A stretch of DNA of 64,000 nt. Source: an uncultured Eubacteriales bacterium. GTDB taxonomy: Bacteria > Bacillota > Clostridia > Lachnospirales > Lachnospiraceae. The stretch's first letter is position 1, and every line of letters starts with the position of its first letter. A model generated the notes under the pieces. The model made no database searches. It had not been told where the DNA came from and was given only the letters and a program-made list of their open reading frames with translations. The stretch covers positions 1 through 64,000 of the forward strand of contig UQYF01000005.1 of NCBI GenBank assembly GCA_900545175.1. Direction: 5' to 3'. Of the stretch, positions 9,052 through 18,554 are shown one piece after another. A program made the translations under genes and the position numbers.

Positions 9052-10547
9052 TGTGGAGATTTTTTGCAGCAGATTATTCTTATTGCAGAGAGCTGGTGAG
9101 TCTTTTTAAGCTGAAAAAGAGAATGGCTGAGCCACATTTTCAGATTTTTGCCGGGAATGCACCTGATGGGACGGAGGTTGAGCTGGTGATAGCCGGGAAC
9201 ACACCTGTTAAGGCTGCGATGGCAGCAGGCTATGTAATGTCCGGACAGGGTGTTGACAAAAATGATGTGTGCGTATGTCTTGAAAAGGCTTCGGAGGCTG
9301 AAGCTGATTGTGGAATATGTGCAGAGATACATGATATCATGCAGGACAGATATTATTATCCGGATATCTGTCCTGTACATAGCTATAAAGAGTACAGCTC
9401 GGAAAATGACTGCTTTGCTGCATGGTATGAGACGCTGACCTGCTTTTATATGCAGCATCAGATTATCTTTTTCGGATGTAACACAGGCTGGGCAGAAAAA
9501 TTTTATGAATTCATGAAAAGCTTCCATGAAATATGTGGGCAGAAGCATCCGTTTCATCATGTGTATGTTGAGCGGAAACTGCGTGGACAATATGATGTGA
9601 CCGGGATTATTAATAAACTTTCCGGCAGCAGGGTGGTATGGATTAATCATTATAAGGATATTTTCAACAGAAAAGGACAGAGCCTTGCGTTTCAGAAAAA
9701 GTCGCCTGCACTGATTCTCGCAAAAAAGGAAGGAAAGCTTGTATATAACGGCTCTAAGGAATGTCAGAGCTTCGGAAACGAACATTTTTATTATACGAGC
9801 TGTATGATGAATTGTCTTTTTGACTGCGAGTACTGCTATCTTCAGGGAATGTATCCATCGGCGGATGTGGTGCTCTTCATGAATCTGGATGATATTTTTC
9901 ATGAAGTGGATGAACTTTTGAGGGAGCATGGGGTATACCTATGTGTATCATATGATACCGACCTGATCGCACTTGAAAATATAACCGGCTATTGCAGGCG
10001 GTGGATTGAGTATGCAAAAAACAGGGTGGGACTTACGATAGAGCTGAGGACAAAGGCAGAGCTTTCGGACAGCTTCATCCGGATGCTTGATGAAAAAGAA
10101 TGTGAAAATATTATCTTTGCTTTTACTTTGTCTACAGACATGATACAGTTATCATATGAGCACAACACACCTTCAATACAGTCAAGAATAGCTTCGATAA
10201 TGAGAGCGTCACAAAAAGGGCTCAATGTGAGAGTATGCTTTGACCCGCTGCTCACATACGCAGACCTGTCCGCACTTAAGAAGGCATACGGAACGCTTAT
10301 AGATAAGCTTTTTGAGAGTGTGACGGATCAGATGCTTTATGATGTAAGTCTTGGCGAATTCCGGGTTCCATGTGACTATCTTAAGAGGATGAGAAAACGC
10401 AGACCGGATTCGAAGCTTCTTGCGTATCAATTTGAGATTGAGGATGGAAGCTTCTGCTGTGGTAAGAACGGAACAGAGCTTGCAGATTATGTTGAGGAAT
10501 GCTTAAGAAAGCATTTGTCCCCGGAAAAAATATACCGATGGAGATAG
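9051..10547 (+). CDS. spore photoproduct lyase-like radical SAM protein
   Basis: A 498-residue protein whose residues from about 170 onward resemble the SPL family of radical SAM enzymes, which repair the spore thymine dimer. The cluster-binding motif CxxxCxxC is C255-LFD-C259-EY-C262, followed by YLQG as in true SPL. Two features do not fit. First, about 165 N-terminal residues have no recognisable match; SPL is about 340 residues. Second, by eye the position of the catalytic cysteine (the CTSD region of SPL) holds CVSYDTD, so tyrosine 301 replaces the cysteine and a different Cys lies at 298. The start overlaps the upstream stop (TAATG). Two bases separate it from the downstream SDR. It may be a non-repair SPL relative; the function is uncertain. 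Confidence 0.72.
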   Translation: MWRFFAADYSYCRELVSLFKLKKRMAEPHFQIFAGNAPDGTEVELVIAGNTPVKAAMAAGYVMSGQGVDKNDVCVCLEKASEAEADCGICAEIHDIMQDRYYYPDICPVHSYKEYSSENDCFAAWYETLTCFYMQHQIIFFGCNTGWAEKFYEFMKSFHEICGQKHPFHHVYVERKLRGQYDVTGIINKLSGSRVVWINHYKDIFNRKGQSLAFQKKSPALILAKKEGKLVYNGSKECQSFGNEHFYYTSCMMNCLFDCEYCYLQGMYPSADVVLFMNLDDIFHEVDELLREHGVYLCVSYDTDLIALENITGYCRRWIEYAKNRVGLTIELRTKAELSDSFIRMLDEKECENIIFAFTLSTDMIQLSYEHNTPSIQSRIASIMRASQKGLNVRVCFDPLLTYADLSALKKAYGTLIDKLFESVTDQMLYDVSLGEFRVPCDYLKRMRKRRPDSKLLAYQFEIEDGSFCCGKNGTELADYVEECLRKHLSPEKIYRWR

Positions 10548-10549
10548 CG

Positions 10550-11254
10550 ATGAAAAAGGCAATAGTTACAGGAGCATCAAGCGGAATAGGTGCAGCGATA
10601 GCGGCAGCTTTGATTCGTGACGATTATGAAGTGTACGGAATCGGAAGAGATTATAAAAAACAGGAAGAGCTTACACAGAATCCGATGTTCCGCCCACTGG
10701 TATGTGACCTTAAAAGGCACACGGATGTGGAGCACACTATATCGGATTTAAGGAAAGAAGCAGGACATATACATGTTCTTGTAAACTGTGCGGGAGTCGG
10801 ATATTTCGGACCTCATGAGCAGATTAATCCTGACAGAATTCATGAGATGGTGGCTGTGAATGTAGAAGCTCCTATGATAATTACAGGTCTTTTGCTTCGT
10901 GACATGAAAAAAAACGGCGGAGTGATTGTCAACATTTCATCCGTCACGGCAAAGAAATCGAACACTTACGGCTGTGCTTATGGTGCCAGCAAGGCAGCGC
11001 TTACAAGCTTTGGAAACAGCCTTTTTGATGAGGCTAGAAAGTACGGTGTCAAGGTTGTCAATATACACCCTGATATGACTGAGTCGCTCTTTTACAGGAA
11101 TGCGGATTTTACTTCCTGCGATGAGGAGGACGAAAGACTTCTGCCGGAGGAAATAGCTCAATGTGTCATGAGTGTTCTGGCAATGCGTGAAGGAGCTGTT
11201 GTGACGGATATTACAGTTAAGCCTCAAAGACATGGAATAAAGAGGAAAATGTAA
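10550..11254 (+). CDS. short-chain dehydrogenase/reductase, classical SDR
   Basis: A 234-residue Rossmann oxidoreductase. It shows the nucleotide-binding TGASSGIG motif near residue 8, NCAG near 85, the catalytic Ser in NISS near 140, and YGASKAAL with the YxxxK pair near 154-158. The substrate is not indicated. I place the start at the ATG at 10550 because GGAG lies six bases before it. The longer frame from 10499 would overlap the radical SAM gene by 49 bases and adds no homology. Two-base spacing to the SPL-like gene implies co-translation, so this enzyme probably acts in the same process. Confidence 0.85.
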   Translation: MKKAIVTGASSGIGAAIAAALIRDDYEVYGIGRDYKKQEELTQNPMFRPLVCDLKRHTDVEHTISDLRKEAGHIHVLVNCAGVGYFGPHEQINPDRIHEMVAVNVEAPMIITGLLLRDMKKNGGVIVNISSVTAKKSNTYGCAYGASKAALTSFGNSLFDEARKYGVKVVNIHPDMTESLFYRNADFTSCDEEDERLLPEEIAQCVMSVLAMREGAVVTDITVKPQRHGIKRKM

Positions 11255-11336
11255 GCTCACCAACGAGATGCGTTGCATTTTGCAGGTTAGCTATAAATAA
11301 TTACAGGAAAATAGAAAATAAGGAGCAGTGAAAGAT

Positions 11337-12098
11337 ATGATACTTGATATGTTCAGCCTGAAAGGAAAGGTTGCAATAGTTACAGGAGCCAATACAGGTC
11401 TAGGACAAGGAATGTGCGTTGCACTTGCACAGGCGGGAGCTGATATTGTAGGCGTGGCAAGAAGAGACTGTGATGAGACAAAGAAGCTTGTCGAGGAGGC
11501 AGGAAGCAGTTTTTTACAGGTGAAGGCAGATTTGTCATCAATGGAGCCTATTGATATAATCATAAATAGTGCAGTTGAGCGTTATGGGCACATAGATATT
11601 CTTGTCAATAATGCTGGCATAATTAAGAGAAATGATGCTATTGATTATACTGAGGAGGATTGGGATTCGGTTGTATTTCTTAACCAGAAGTTTACATTTT
11701 TCCTTTGTCAAGCAGCAGCTAAGCAGTTCATTGCACAAAACAGCGGAGGAAAGATAATCAATATAGCGTCCATGCTCTCATATCAGGGTGGCATAAGAGT
11801 TCCGTCTTATACGGCGAGCAAGAGCGCTGTGCTTGGTCTTACAAGAGCCATGGCTAATGAGTGGGCTAAGTATAATATAAATGTCAATGGAATCGCTCCG
11901 GGATACATGGCTACTAACAATACTCAGGCGCTAAGAAGCGATGATGACAGAAGCGATGAGATTTTATCACGTATTCCGGCAGGGCGCTGGGGAACACCGG
12001 ATGACATGGCAGGTGCGGTCGTATATCTTGCATCAGCCGCATCGAATTATGTCAATGGCTTCACATTGGCTGTAGATGGCGGATGGCTTGCCAGGTAA
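11337..12098 (+). CDS. kduD: 2-dehydro-3-deoxy-D-gluconate 5-dehydrogenase
   Basis: SDR enzyme of pectin/uronate breakdown, interconverting 2,5-diketo-3-deoxygluconate and 2-keto-3-deoxygluconate with NAD(H). The recalled E. coli KduD is 253 residues, exactly this length, and shares long stretches: the N terminus MILDMFSLKGKVAIVTG, LGQGM, NNAGIIKRNDA, KIINIASMLSYQGGIRVPSY with TASKS (YxxxK), INVNGIAPGYMATNNTQ, and the C terminus AVDGGWLAR. I chose the ATG at 11337 on this basis. A GTG at 11328 is in frame but only two bases from AGGAG. No other uronate genes are adjacent, so it is isolated from its usual pathway partners here. Confidence 0.9.
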   Translation: MILDMFSLKGKVAIVTGANTGLGQGMCVALAQAGADIVGVARRDCDETKKLVEEAGSSFLQVKADLSSMEPIDIIINSAVERYGHIDILVNNAGIIKRNDAIDYTEEDWDSVVFLNQKFTFFLCQAAAKQFIAQNSGGKIINIASMLSYQGGIRVPSYTASKSAVLGLTRAMANEWAKYNINVNGIAPGYMATNNTQALRSDDDRSDEILSRIPAGRWGTPDDMAGAVVYLASAASNYVNGFTLAVDGGWLAR

Positions 12099-12122
12099 TA
12101 GAGCTGGTACATAGTGAAAAAA

Positions 12123-12152
12123 TTGACAATATACTTTGCTATGTGATAGTAT
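12123..12152 (+). promoter_or_regulatory. promoter of the DUF3048 lipoprotein gene
   Basis: TTGACA (12123-12128), 18 bases, then TAGTAT (12147-12152) with TGA in the extended -10 position. Confidence 0.65.
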
Positions 12153-12202
12153 ATAAAAATATTCAGACTATTATGGACATATAATATTCAGGAGGAGAGT
12201 TT

Positions 12203-13423
12203 ATGATTAAGAGAAATTTAATTGGCAGAACGGCAATGCTTGTCGCTGCATCAGCTTTAATTCTGTCAGGATGCGGAAAAAAGACTGATACGGATAGCAC
12301 TGTAGAAGCTTCGCCGGAACAGACCAGCTCACAGGAGGTTACAACTACAGAAAAGAACACTTCGCAGGAGGAGACAACAACTGATGACGAGAAGGCGCCG
12401 GATACCGACCCGGTGGATAATGGATTTCCTTCATTAGAGTCAGACACAAGCCTTATACCTAAAGGCGAGACAGTGAGAAGCTTTTTGACAGGTGAGTGGA
12501 TTAATGATACTATTGCATACCGCAGACCTATAGCTGTCATGTATAATAATATTCAGGCAGGACTTCCACAGAGCGGAATAAGCATGGCTGACGTAATATT
12601 CGAGGGTCAGTGTGAGGGCGGAGTGACACGACTTATGGGTGTTTTCCAGAATTATGATGATGTAACATCTATAGGCTCTATAAGAAGCTGTAGAGACTAT
12701 TATCCGTTCCTTGCGGCAGAGTATGACGCTGCATATTTCCACTTCGGACAGTCGGACTTTGCTCTTGAATTTTTAAGTGACCCGGAGCTGCGTACATTTA
12801 ATGGAATGAACGGCGATTACAATTATGAGAGACGTTCAGACAGGGTTTCGCCGCACAATGTATTTACTACTCCGGAAAATCTTGTAACTGCAATGGTCAA
12901 TAAGAAGGTTTCAACCTATCTTGATGAGGACTATGCTGCACCGCTCAAATTCAATAAGTCGACGACACCTATAGATTATCCTGATGCTGAAAAATGTATC
13001 ACGCTCAAGACAGGATATGCATATAATAACGCTTATTTTGTCTATAATGAGGATGATGGTCTTTATTATCGTTATGAGTACGGCGAGCCTCAGATTGATG
13101 AGATGACAGGCAAGCAGATTGCAGTCGAGAATATCATATTCAAGCTGGTTCCGGGCGAACAGTACTGGAATGGTTCACCTTTATACCTTCTTACCGGAAG
13201 CGGAATAGGTCTTTATGTGACAAATGGAACAGCACAGTGGATTAAGTGGAGTAAGGAAGTTGACGGTGTGAACACTAACCTTGGCTGTAATTATACTTAT
13301 GGTTATGGGCCTACAAGATACACATACTGGGATGACTCAGAGATTACATTCAATCAGGGAAAGACATGGGTATGTATCTATGAGCAGGAGAATCAGGCGA
13401 ACATAGAAATTCTGGACAAGTAA
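12203..13423 (+). CDS. DUF3048 (YerB-type) lipoprotein
   Basis: A 406-residue surface lipoprotein of unknown function. It starts with a lipoprotein signal peptide (SALILSGCGKK, lipidated Cys near residue 24) and an acidic Ser/Thr/Glu-rich spacer to about residue 80. The DUF3048 domain covers the rest. Recognisable pieces are RRPIAVMYNN, AGLPQSGISMADVIFEGQCE, GGVTRLMGVFQ, IGSIRSCRDYYPFLAAEYDA and the C-terminal repeat-like FNQGKTWVCIYE. AGGAGGAG precedes the ATG. It is a single-gene unit with its own promoter and a shared terminator. The B. subtilis relative is YerB; no role is firmly established. Confidence 0.88.
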   Translation: MIKRNLIGRTAMLVAASALILSGCGKKTDTDSTVEASPEQTSSQEVTTTEKNTSQEETTTDDEKAPDTDPVDNGFPSLESDTSLIPKGETVRSFLTGEWINDTIAYRRPIAVMYNNIQAGLPQSGISMADVIFEGQCEGGVTRLMGVFQNYDDVTSIGSIRSCRDYYPFLAAEYDAAYFHFGQSDFALEFLSDPELRTFNGMNGDYNYERRSDRVSPHNVFTTPENLVTAMVNKKVSTYLDEDYAAPLKFNKSTTPIDYPDAEKCITLKTGYAYNNAYFVYNEDDGLYYRYEYGEPQIDEMTGKQIAVENIIFKLVPGEQYWNGSPLYLLTGSGIGLYVTNGTAQWIKWSKEVDGVNTNLGCNYTYGYGPTRYTYWDDSEITFNQGKTWVCIYEQENQANIEILDK

Positions 13424-13484
13424 ATTGTCCATGCATCACAATATGTAAGATATATAGAATAACAAAAATAATATCAGACAATAT

Positions 13485-13528
13485 AAAAGAGTACATATGC
13501 ACAATTACCGGTGTATATGTACTCTTTT
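13485..13528. terminator. bidirectional terminator between convergent genes
   Basis: An 18-base arm (13485-13502) pairs with 13511-13528; the arms begin with AAAAGAGTACATAT and end in ACTCTTTT. A-run and T-run flanks allow termination in both directions, serving the DUF3048 gene and the reverse-strand ABC exporter. Confidence 0.9.
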
Positions 13529-13549
13529 GTATGTGACTTGTATATTTAG

Positions 13550-15367
13550 TTATAACTGTAAGCGCCTCATTTCATAAAATTCGCCCTTAAGAGCCATAAG
13601 CTCATCATAGCTTCCGTATTCGGTGCAGTGACCTTCGCGAAGAACAGCAATCTTGTCGGCTCCCTTGATTGTGGAGAGTCTGTGAGCAACGATAAATGTT
13701 GTTCTGTCCTTTGTGAGATTGTTAAGTGCCTCCTGAATCTCTTTTTCCGATATACTGTCAAGAGCTGAGGTAGCTTCATCTAAGATAATGATATCGGGGT
13801 CGCGGATGAGTGCGCGTGCTATAGAGATACGCTGACGCTGACCGCCGCTTAATTTGCCGCCATGCTCGCCTACAACTGTGTTAAGACCGTCAGGCAGACT
13901 GTCAATAAAGCTCCTTAGATTAGCTGCGTCAATAACCTGATTAAGCTTTTGCTCGGAGACCTTATCGATTCCGTAAGTGATATTATCCTTTATGGTTCCG
14001 GAAAACAGGATTGAGGTCTGCGGAACAACTGCTATATGCTGTCTGTATGATTGAAGATTTATTGTATTCATGTCCATGCCATCTAGGAGAATACGTCCCG
14101 AATCAGGCTTGTTAAAGCCGATTACCATATTGAGAACGGTTGATTTTCCTGCTCCGGATTCACCGACAAGTGCTATTGTTTCACCCGGCTCGACGTGCAG
14201 GTTGAGATGGTTAAGGACAGGCTTGCTGCTGTCATAGCCAAAACATAAATTCTCGAAATCGAATTGTCCGCGGACAGATTTGATTTTGGTCTTTCCCTTG
14301 TTATTTTCAACATCGTTAGCGAGTAGAACTTCACCGACAGAGTTAACCGATTCAAGTCCTTTAGATATGATAGGAAGTAGATTTATAAAGCTTGAAATCT
14401 GGTTGACTATGGTTGAAAAGTATGTCTGGTAGAGAGTGATGTCTCCGACGGTTGTCTGGCCATGGAAGGCGAGATAGCCTGTAAAGCCAAGACATAGCAC
14501 CTGGAATACCTGGAATACACACCAGCCGACTGCACCAAAATTGGCTTGGACGATATCAAGACGGTAGCCGCTTTTGGCAACAGAGCTTAACTGGTTTTCC
14601 ATCTTATCAATCTCTTCATCTTCGAGTGCATGCGCTCTTGTCACCGGTATAAGTTCAACCATTTCCATGACTTTTGCGGAGGTTGTTTCCATCTCTTTAC
14701 GGAATGTAGAGTTGGTACGCTTAATCTGATTCTTGAATGCTACCATCGTCAGGGCTGCAACAGGTCCGCATATAACGAAAAATATGAGCACCGTATGGCT
14801 CCTCATTCCTGTTACAGCAAATGCAACAATAAGGTTTAAAAGTATGGTGAGAATGTTGGTAAAGAGCTGCTGTGACAGTGTCTCGATTGCTTCAACGTCA
14901 CGCATTATCTTCGATTGCAGTCTTCCCGACTGCATTTCCTTGTGATATGTGATGGAGAGCTGTTGAAGCTTACGCACAAGTGCACCTCGAAGACCTGCCT
15001 CCATATTGCGTATTGCCAGACTCCTGAAATGTACATACAGATAGTTGGCAGGCATATTTATGAGAACCAGCGCAATCTCTATACTTATATAGAAGAGAAT
15101 GCCGGAGAGCCCGCCGTCATCTGTGCCGGAAGCAATGTTGATTACACCGGCTGTGGCAACCGGCAGATACCATACACATGCATGCTTAAGTGCAAAGAAA
15201 AGACCTGACAGTACAAGCTGCAAGTAATGTCCCTTATAGAGACTTAGAAGTATCCTGAGAGGCTTCTGCTCATGCTTGCCGTAGCTGTCTATGAATGTCT
15301 CCTCTGTCTCTGAGAGGTTACCCTCTATATCGAGGGATTTTTTGGTAAAAATATCTTTTTCTGACAT
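13550..15367 (-). CDS. ABC exporter, fused membrane and ATPase domains
   Basis: A 605-residue half-transporter of the multidrug/lipid exporter type, presumably a homodimer in the cytoplasmic membrane. Six membrane segments fall within about residues 55-330. The ATPase domain (about 360-600) has Walker A GESGAGKST, signature LSGGQRQRIS, Walker B IIILDEATSALD with the catalytic Glu intact, and the switch His in FIVAHRLST. The ribosome site (GTGAGG) precedes the ATG at its right end. It diverges from adhE and converges on the DUF3048 gene. The substrate is unknown. Confidence 0.92.
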   Translation of the reverse strand: MSEKDIFTKKSLDIEGNLSETEETFIDSYGKHEQKPLRILLSLYKGHYLQLVLSGLFFALKHACVWYLPVATAGVINIASGTDDGGLSGILFYISIEIALVLINMPANYLYVHFRSLAIRNMEAGLRGALVRKLQQLSITYHKEMQSGRLQSKIMRDVEAIETLSQQLFTNILTILLNLIVAFAVTGMRSHTVLIFFVICGPVAALTMVAFKNQIKRTNSTFRKEMETTSAKVMEMVELIPVTRAHALEDEEIDKMENQLSSVAKSGYRLDIVQANFGAVGWCVFQVFQVLCLGFTGYLAFHGQTTVGDITLYQTYFSTIVNQISSFINLLPIISKGLESVNSVGEVLLANDVENNKGKTKIKSVRGQFDFENLCFGYDSSKPVLNHLNLHVEPGETIALVGESGAGKSTVLNMVIGFNKPDSGRILLDGMDMNTINLQSYRQHIAVVPQTSILFSGTIKDNITYGIDKVSEQKLNQVIDAANLRSFIDSLPDGLNTVVGEHGGKLSGGQRQRISIARALIRDPDIIILDEATSALDSISEKEIQEALNNLTKDRTTFIVAHRLSTIKGADKIAVLREGHCTEYGSYDELMALKGEFYEMRRLQL

Positions 15368-15532
15368 TGTGGATTCCTCACTTTGTATGTTCTGTGAGAA
15401 ATATACTATATTTTAATGTGAATAGCTACCATTTATTTTGCATTTTGGGATAGAAGTACTGATTTTTTATCATAATTGTACTATTGAAGAATAGTTTGTT
15501 TTAATTTTTTGAAAAAAATTTTATAATAGGTG

Positions 15533-15561
15533 TTGACATGTAAATAGAAGTGTGTTAATTT
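15533..15561 (+). promoter_or_regulatory. promoter of adhE
   Basis: TTGACA (15533-15538), 17 bases, TAATTT (15556-15561). The -10 box lies inside the first Rex-type palindrome, so bound repressor would block RNA polymerase. Confidence 0.6.
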
Positions 15562-15592
15562 ATTAACAGAGTTAATGTTAAATAATTAACAA
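15552..15592. promoter_or_regulatory. two tandem Rex operators upstream of adhE
   Basis: Two palindromes match the redox repressor Rex consensus TTGTTAANNNNTTAACAA. Site 1 is TGTTAA-TTTA-TTAACA (15553-15568). Site 2 is TGTTAA-ATAA-TTAACA (15576-15591), with ACAA at its right edge. Their centres are 23 bp apart, about two helical turns. Rex senses the NADH/NAD ratio and is an established regulator of adhE in clostridia. Confidence 0.85.
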
Positions 15593-15688
15593 AGCGACAT
15601 GAGATTCATTTATAATTTTTAATGTATTCTCTCAAACAATGTGTCAATATGATGTCGCACCACTTATTCATTCAGGGAGGCTCTAGTG

Positions 15689-18292
15689 ATGGAGAAAACG
15701 TATGAGGTAGTTGATAGTGTTGAGAGCTTTGAGAAGAAGCTTGCAAGTGTAAGAGAGGCACAGAAGATTTTTGCTACTTACACACAGGAACAGGTAGATA
15801 AGATTTTCTTTGAGGCAGCTATGGCAGCCAATCAGGCGAGAATTCCTCTTGCTAAGATGGCAGTTGAAGAGACAGGCATGGGTGTCGTTGAAGATAAGGT
15901 TATAAAGAATCATTTTGCATCAGAGTATATTTACAATGCATATAGAGATACAAAGACATGTGGAGTACTTGAGGAGGATAAGGCATACGGTACTAAGAAG
16001 ATTGCTGAGCCAATCGGTGTTGTTGCAGCGGTTATTCCAACAACTAATCCTACATCAACAGCTATCTTTAAGACTCTTATTTCATTAAAGACAAGAAATG
16101 GTATTATCATAAGCCCTCATCCAAGAGCTAAGGGCAGCACAATAGCAGCAGCTAAGGTTGTTCTTGAGGCAGCAGTTAAGGCAGGAGCACCGGAAGGAAT
16201 CATCGGATGGATTGATGTTCCAAGCCTTGAGCTTACCAACATTCTTATGAAGGAAGCAGATATCATTCTTGCAACAGGTGGACCTGGTATGGTTAAGGCT
16301 GCTTATTCAAGCGGTAAGCCGGCACTTGGCGTAGGTGCAGGTAACACACCTGCAATCATTGACGACACTGCTGATATAACTCTTGCAGTCAATTCAATCA
16401 TCCATTCTAAGACATTTGATAACGGTATGATTTGTGCTTCAGAGCAGTCAGTTATCGTTCTTGATAAGGTATATAAGCAGGTTAAGAAGGAATTTGCGGA
16501 CAGAGGCTGCTACTTCTTGAATGCAGCTGAGACAGAGAAGGTTAGAAAGACAATCATCATCAATGGTGCACTTAATGCTAAGATTGTTGGCCAGCCTGCA
16601 TATAAGATTGCAGAGCTTGCAGGAGTTAAGGTTCCTGAGGCAACTAAGATTCTTATAGGTGAGGTTGAGAGCGTAGAGCTTTCAGAGGAGTTCGCACATG
16701 AGAAGCTTTCACCGGTACTTGCAATGTACAAGGCTAAGGATTTCGAGGATGCAGTTTCTAAGGCAGAGCACTTAATCGCAGACGGCGGTTACGGACACAC
16801 ATCTTCACTCTATGTCAATGTAGGAACAGAGAAGGCTAAGATTGATGAGTTCTCAGAGAGAATGAAGACCTGCCGTATTCTCATCAATACACCTTCATCA
16901 CAGGGTGGCATCGGTGACCTTTACAACTTCAAGCTCACACCATCTCTCACACTCGGATGTGGTTCATGGGGTGGTAACTCCGTATCAGAGAACGTAGGAG
17001 TTAAGCATTTAATCAACATTAAAACGGTTGCTGAGAGGAGAGAGAACATGCTTTGGTTCAGAGCACCTGAGAAGGTATATATTAAGAAGGGCTGTCTTCC
17101 TGTTGCACTTCAGGAGCTTAAGACTGTAATGAACAAGAAGAAGGTATTCATCGTAACAGATAAGTTCCTCTATTCTAACGGATATACAAAGGCTATTACA
17201 GATAAGCTTGATGAACTCGGAATTAAGCACACAACATTCTATGATGTAGCACCGGATCCATCACTTGCTTCAGCTACAGAGGGTGCAGAAGCTATGCGTT
17301 CCTTCGAACCTGACTGTATTATAGCAGTCGGCGGTGGTTCAGCAATGGATGCCGGTAAGATTATGTGGGTAATGTATGAGCATCCTGAGGTTAACTTCCT
17401 CGACATGGCAATGCGTTTTTGCGATATCCGTAAGCGTATCTATACATTCCCTAAGATGGGTGAGAAGGCATACTTCATCGCTGTTCCTACATCAGCAGGT
17501 ACAGGTTCTGAGGTTACACCTTTTGCGGTTATCACAGACCAGAGAACAGGAGTTAAGTATCCTCTTGCAGATTACGAGCTGCTTCCTAAGATGGCAATCA
17601 TTGATGCAGATATGATGATGGATGCTCCTAAGGGACTTACATCAGCTTCCGGTATCGATGCCGTAACACATGCTCTTGAGGCTTACGCTTCAATGATGGC
17701 TACAGACTTCACAGATGGTCTTGCACTTCGTTCTCTTAAGATGATATTTGAGTATCTTCCAAGAGCTTATGACAATGGTCCTAATGACCCTGTTGCAAGA
17801 GAGAAGATGGGTAACGCAGCTACTATGGCAGGTATGGCATTTGCAAATGCATTCCTCGGTGTATGCCACTCTATGGCACATAAGCTTGGTGCATTCCATC
17901 ACCTTCCACACGGTATTGCTAACGCTCTCCTCATCACAGATGTTATGAGATTTAACGCTGCTGAGGTACCTTCTAAGATGGGTACATTCCCTCAGTACGA
18001 CCATCCTCATACACTTGCAAGATACGCAGAGGTTGCTGATTATCTCGGAGTAAAGGGCAAGAACGATCAGGAGAAGTTAGAAGGTCTTATCGAGAAGATT
18101 GAGGCTCTCAAGGAGAGAGTTGGTATCAAGAAGACAATCAAGGATTACGGAGTAGACGAGAAGTACTTCCTTGACACACTCGACAACATGGTTGAGCAGG
18201 CATTCGATGACCAGTGTACAGGTGCTAACCCAAGATATCCTCTTATGAAGGAAATCAAGGAGATGTATCTTAGAGCATATTACGGAAAGTAA
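15689..18292 (+). CDS. adhE: bifunctional acetaldehyde-CoA/alcohol dehydrogenase
   Basis: Reduces acetyl-CoA to acetaldehyde and then ethanol with two NADH, disposing of fermentative reducing power; AdhE enzymes typically assemble into cytoplasmic spirosomes. The 867-residue protein joins an N-terminal CoA-acylating aldehyde dehydrogenase (about 1-440; catalytic Cys near 249 in GMICASEQ; IPTTNPTS) with a C-terminal iron-dependent alcohol dehydrogenase (GGGSAMDAGK near 550; metal-ligand region HALEAY and CHSMAHKLGAFHHLPHG). I chose the ATG at 15689, eight bases after AGGGAGG; a GTG directly before it is in frame. Highly biased codons indicate strong expression. Rex operators and a terminator flank it. 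Confidence 0.97.
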   Translation: MEKTYEVVDSVESFEKKLASVREAQKIFATYTQEQVDKIFFEAAMAANQARIPLAKMAVEETGMGVVEDKVIKNHFASEYIYNAYRDTKTCGVLEEDKAYGTKKIAEPIGVVAAVIPTTNPTSTAIFKTLISLKTRNGIIISPHPRAKGSTIAAAKVVLEAAVKAGAPEGIIGWIDVPSLELTNILMKEADIILATGGPGMVKAAYSSGKPALGVGAGNTPAIIDDTADITLAVNSIIHSKTFDNGMICASEQSVIVLDKVYKQVKKEFADRGCYFLNAAETEKVRKTIIINGALNAKIVGQPAYKIAELAGVKVPEATKILIGEVESVELSEEFAHEKLSPVLAMYKAKDFEDAVSKAEHLIADGGYGHTSSLYVNVGTEKAKIDEFSERMKTCRILINTPSSQGGIGDLYNFKLTPSLTLGCGSWGGNSVSENVGVKHLINIKTVAERRENMLWFRAPEKVYIKKGCLPVALQELKTVMNKKKVFIVTDKFLYSNGYTKAITDKLDELGIKHTTFYDVAPDPSLASATEGAEAMRSFEPDCIIAVGGGSAMDAGKIMWVMYEHPEVNFLDMAMRFCDIRKRIYTFPKMGEKAYFIAVPTSAGTGSEVTPFAVITDQRTGVKYPLADYELLPKMAIIDADMMMDAPKGLTSASGIDAVTHALEAYASMMATDFTDGLALRSLKMIFEYLPRAYDNGPNDPVAREKMGNAATMAGMAFANAFLGVCHSMAHKLGAFHHLPHGIANALLITDVMRFNAAEVPSKMGTFPQYDHPHTLARYAEVADYLGVKGKNDQEKLEGLIEKIEALKERVGIKKTIKDYGVDEKYFLDTLDNMVEQAFDDQCTGANPRYPLMKEIKEMYLRAYYGK

Positions 18293-18308
18293 TTAATGTA
18301 ATGAATGG

Positions 18309-18346
18309 CTTCCGGACTCGCGAGCCGGGTTCGGAAGTTTTATTTT
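18309..18346 (+). terminator. intrinsic terminator after adhE
   Basis: A 12-bp stem (18309-18320 with 18326-18337, including two G-T pairs) is GC-rich and followed by TTTTATTTT. Confidence 0.9.
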
Positions 18347-18407
18347 GCAAATTTTATTCTGACAATTCTAAAATATGAATAAATTTGTGGAAAAAATTAA
18401 TGGGTTA

Positions 18408-18416
18408 TGCTATAAT
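18408..18416 (+). promoter_or_regulatory. extended -10 promoter before the kinase gene
   Basis: TGCTATAAT is a perfect extended -10 element, about 140 bases before the gene. No good -35 box lies at the right distance. Confidence 0.5.
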
Positions 18417-18554
18417 AATTGTAAACAATAAGTATATAGCGTTGAATACATAATTGTGGAACATATGGCTGATTAGACAGCTGTATGTGACATATAATAT
18501 GTAAAGTATTTCATTTTTTAAGGTGTTACAAATTAATGCATGGAGGTATAGACA

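Noticed and set aside
8874..9929. Long reverse-strand open frame of 351 codons
   Set aside because: It is the shadow of the forward-strand AKR and radical SAM genes, lacks a ribosome site and resembles no family.
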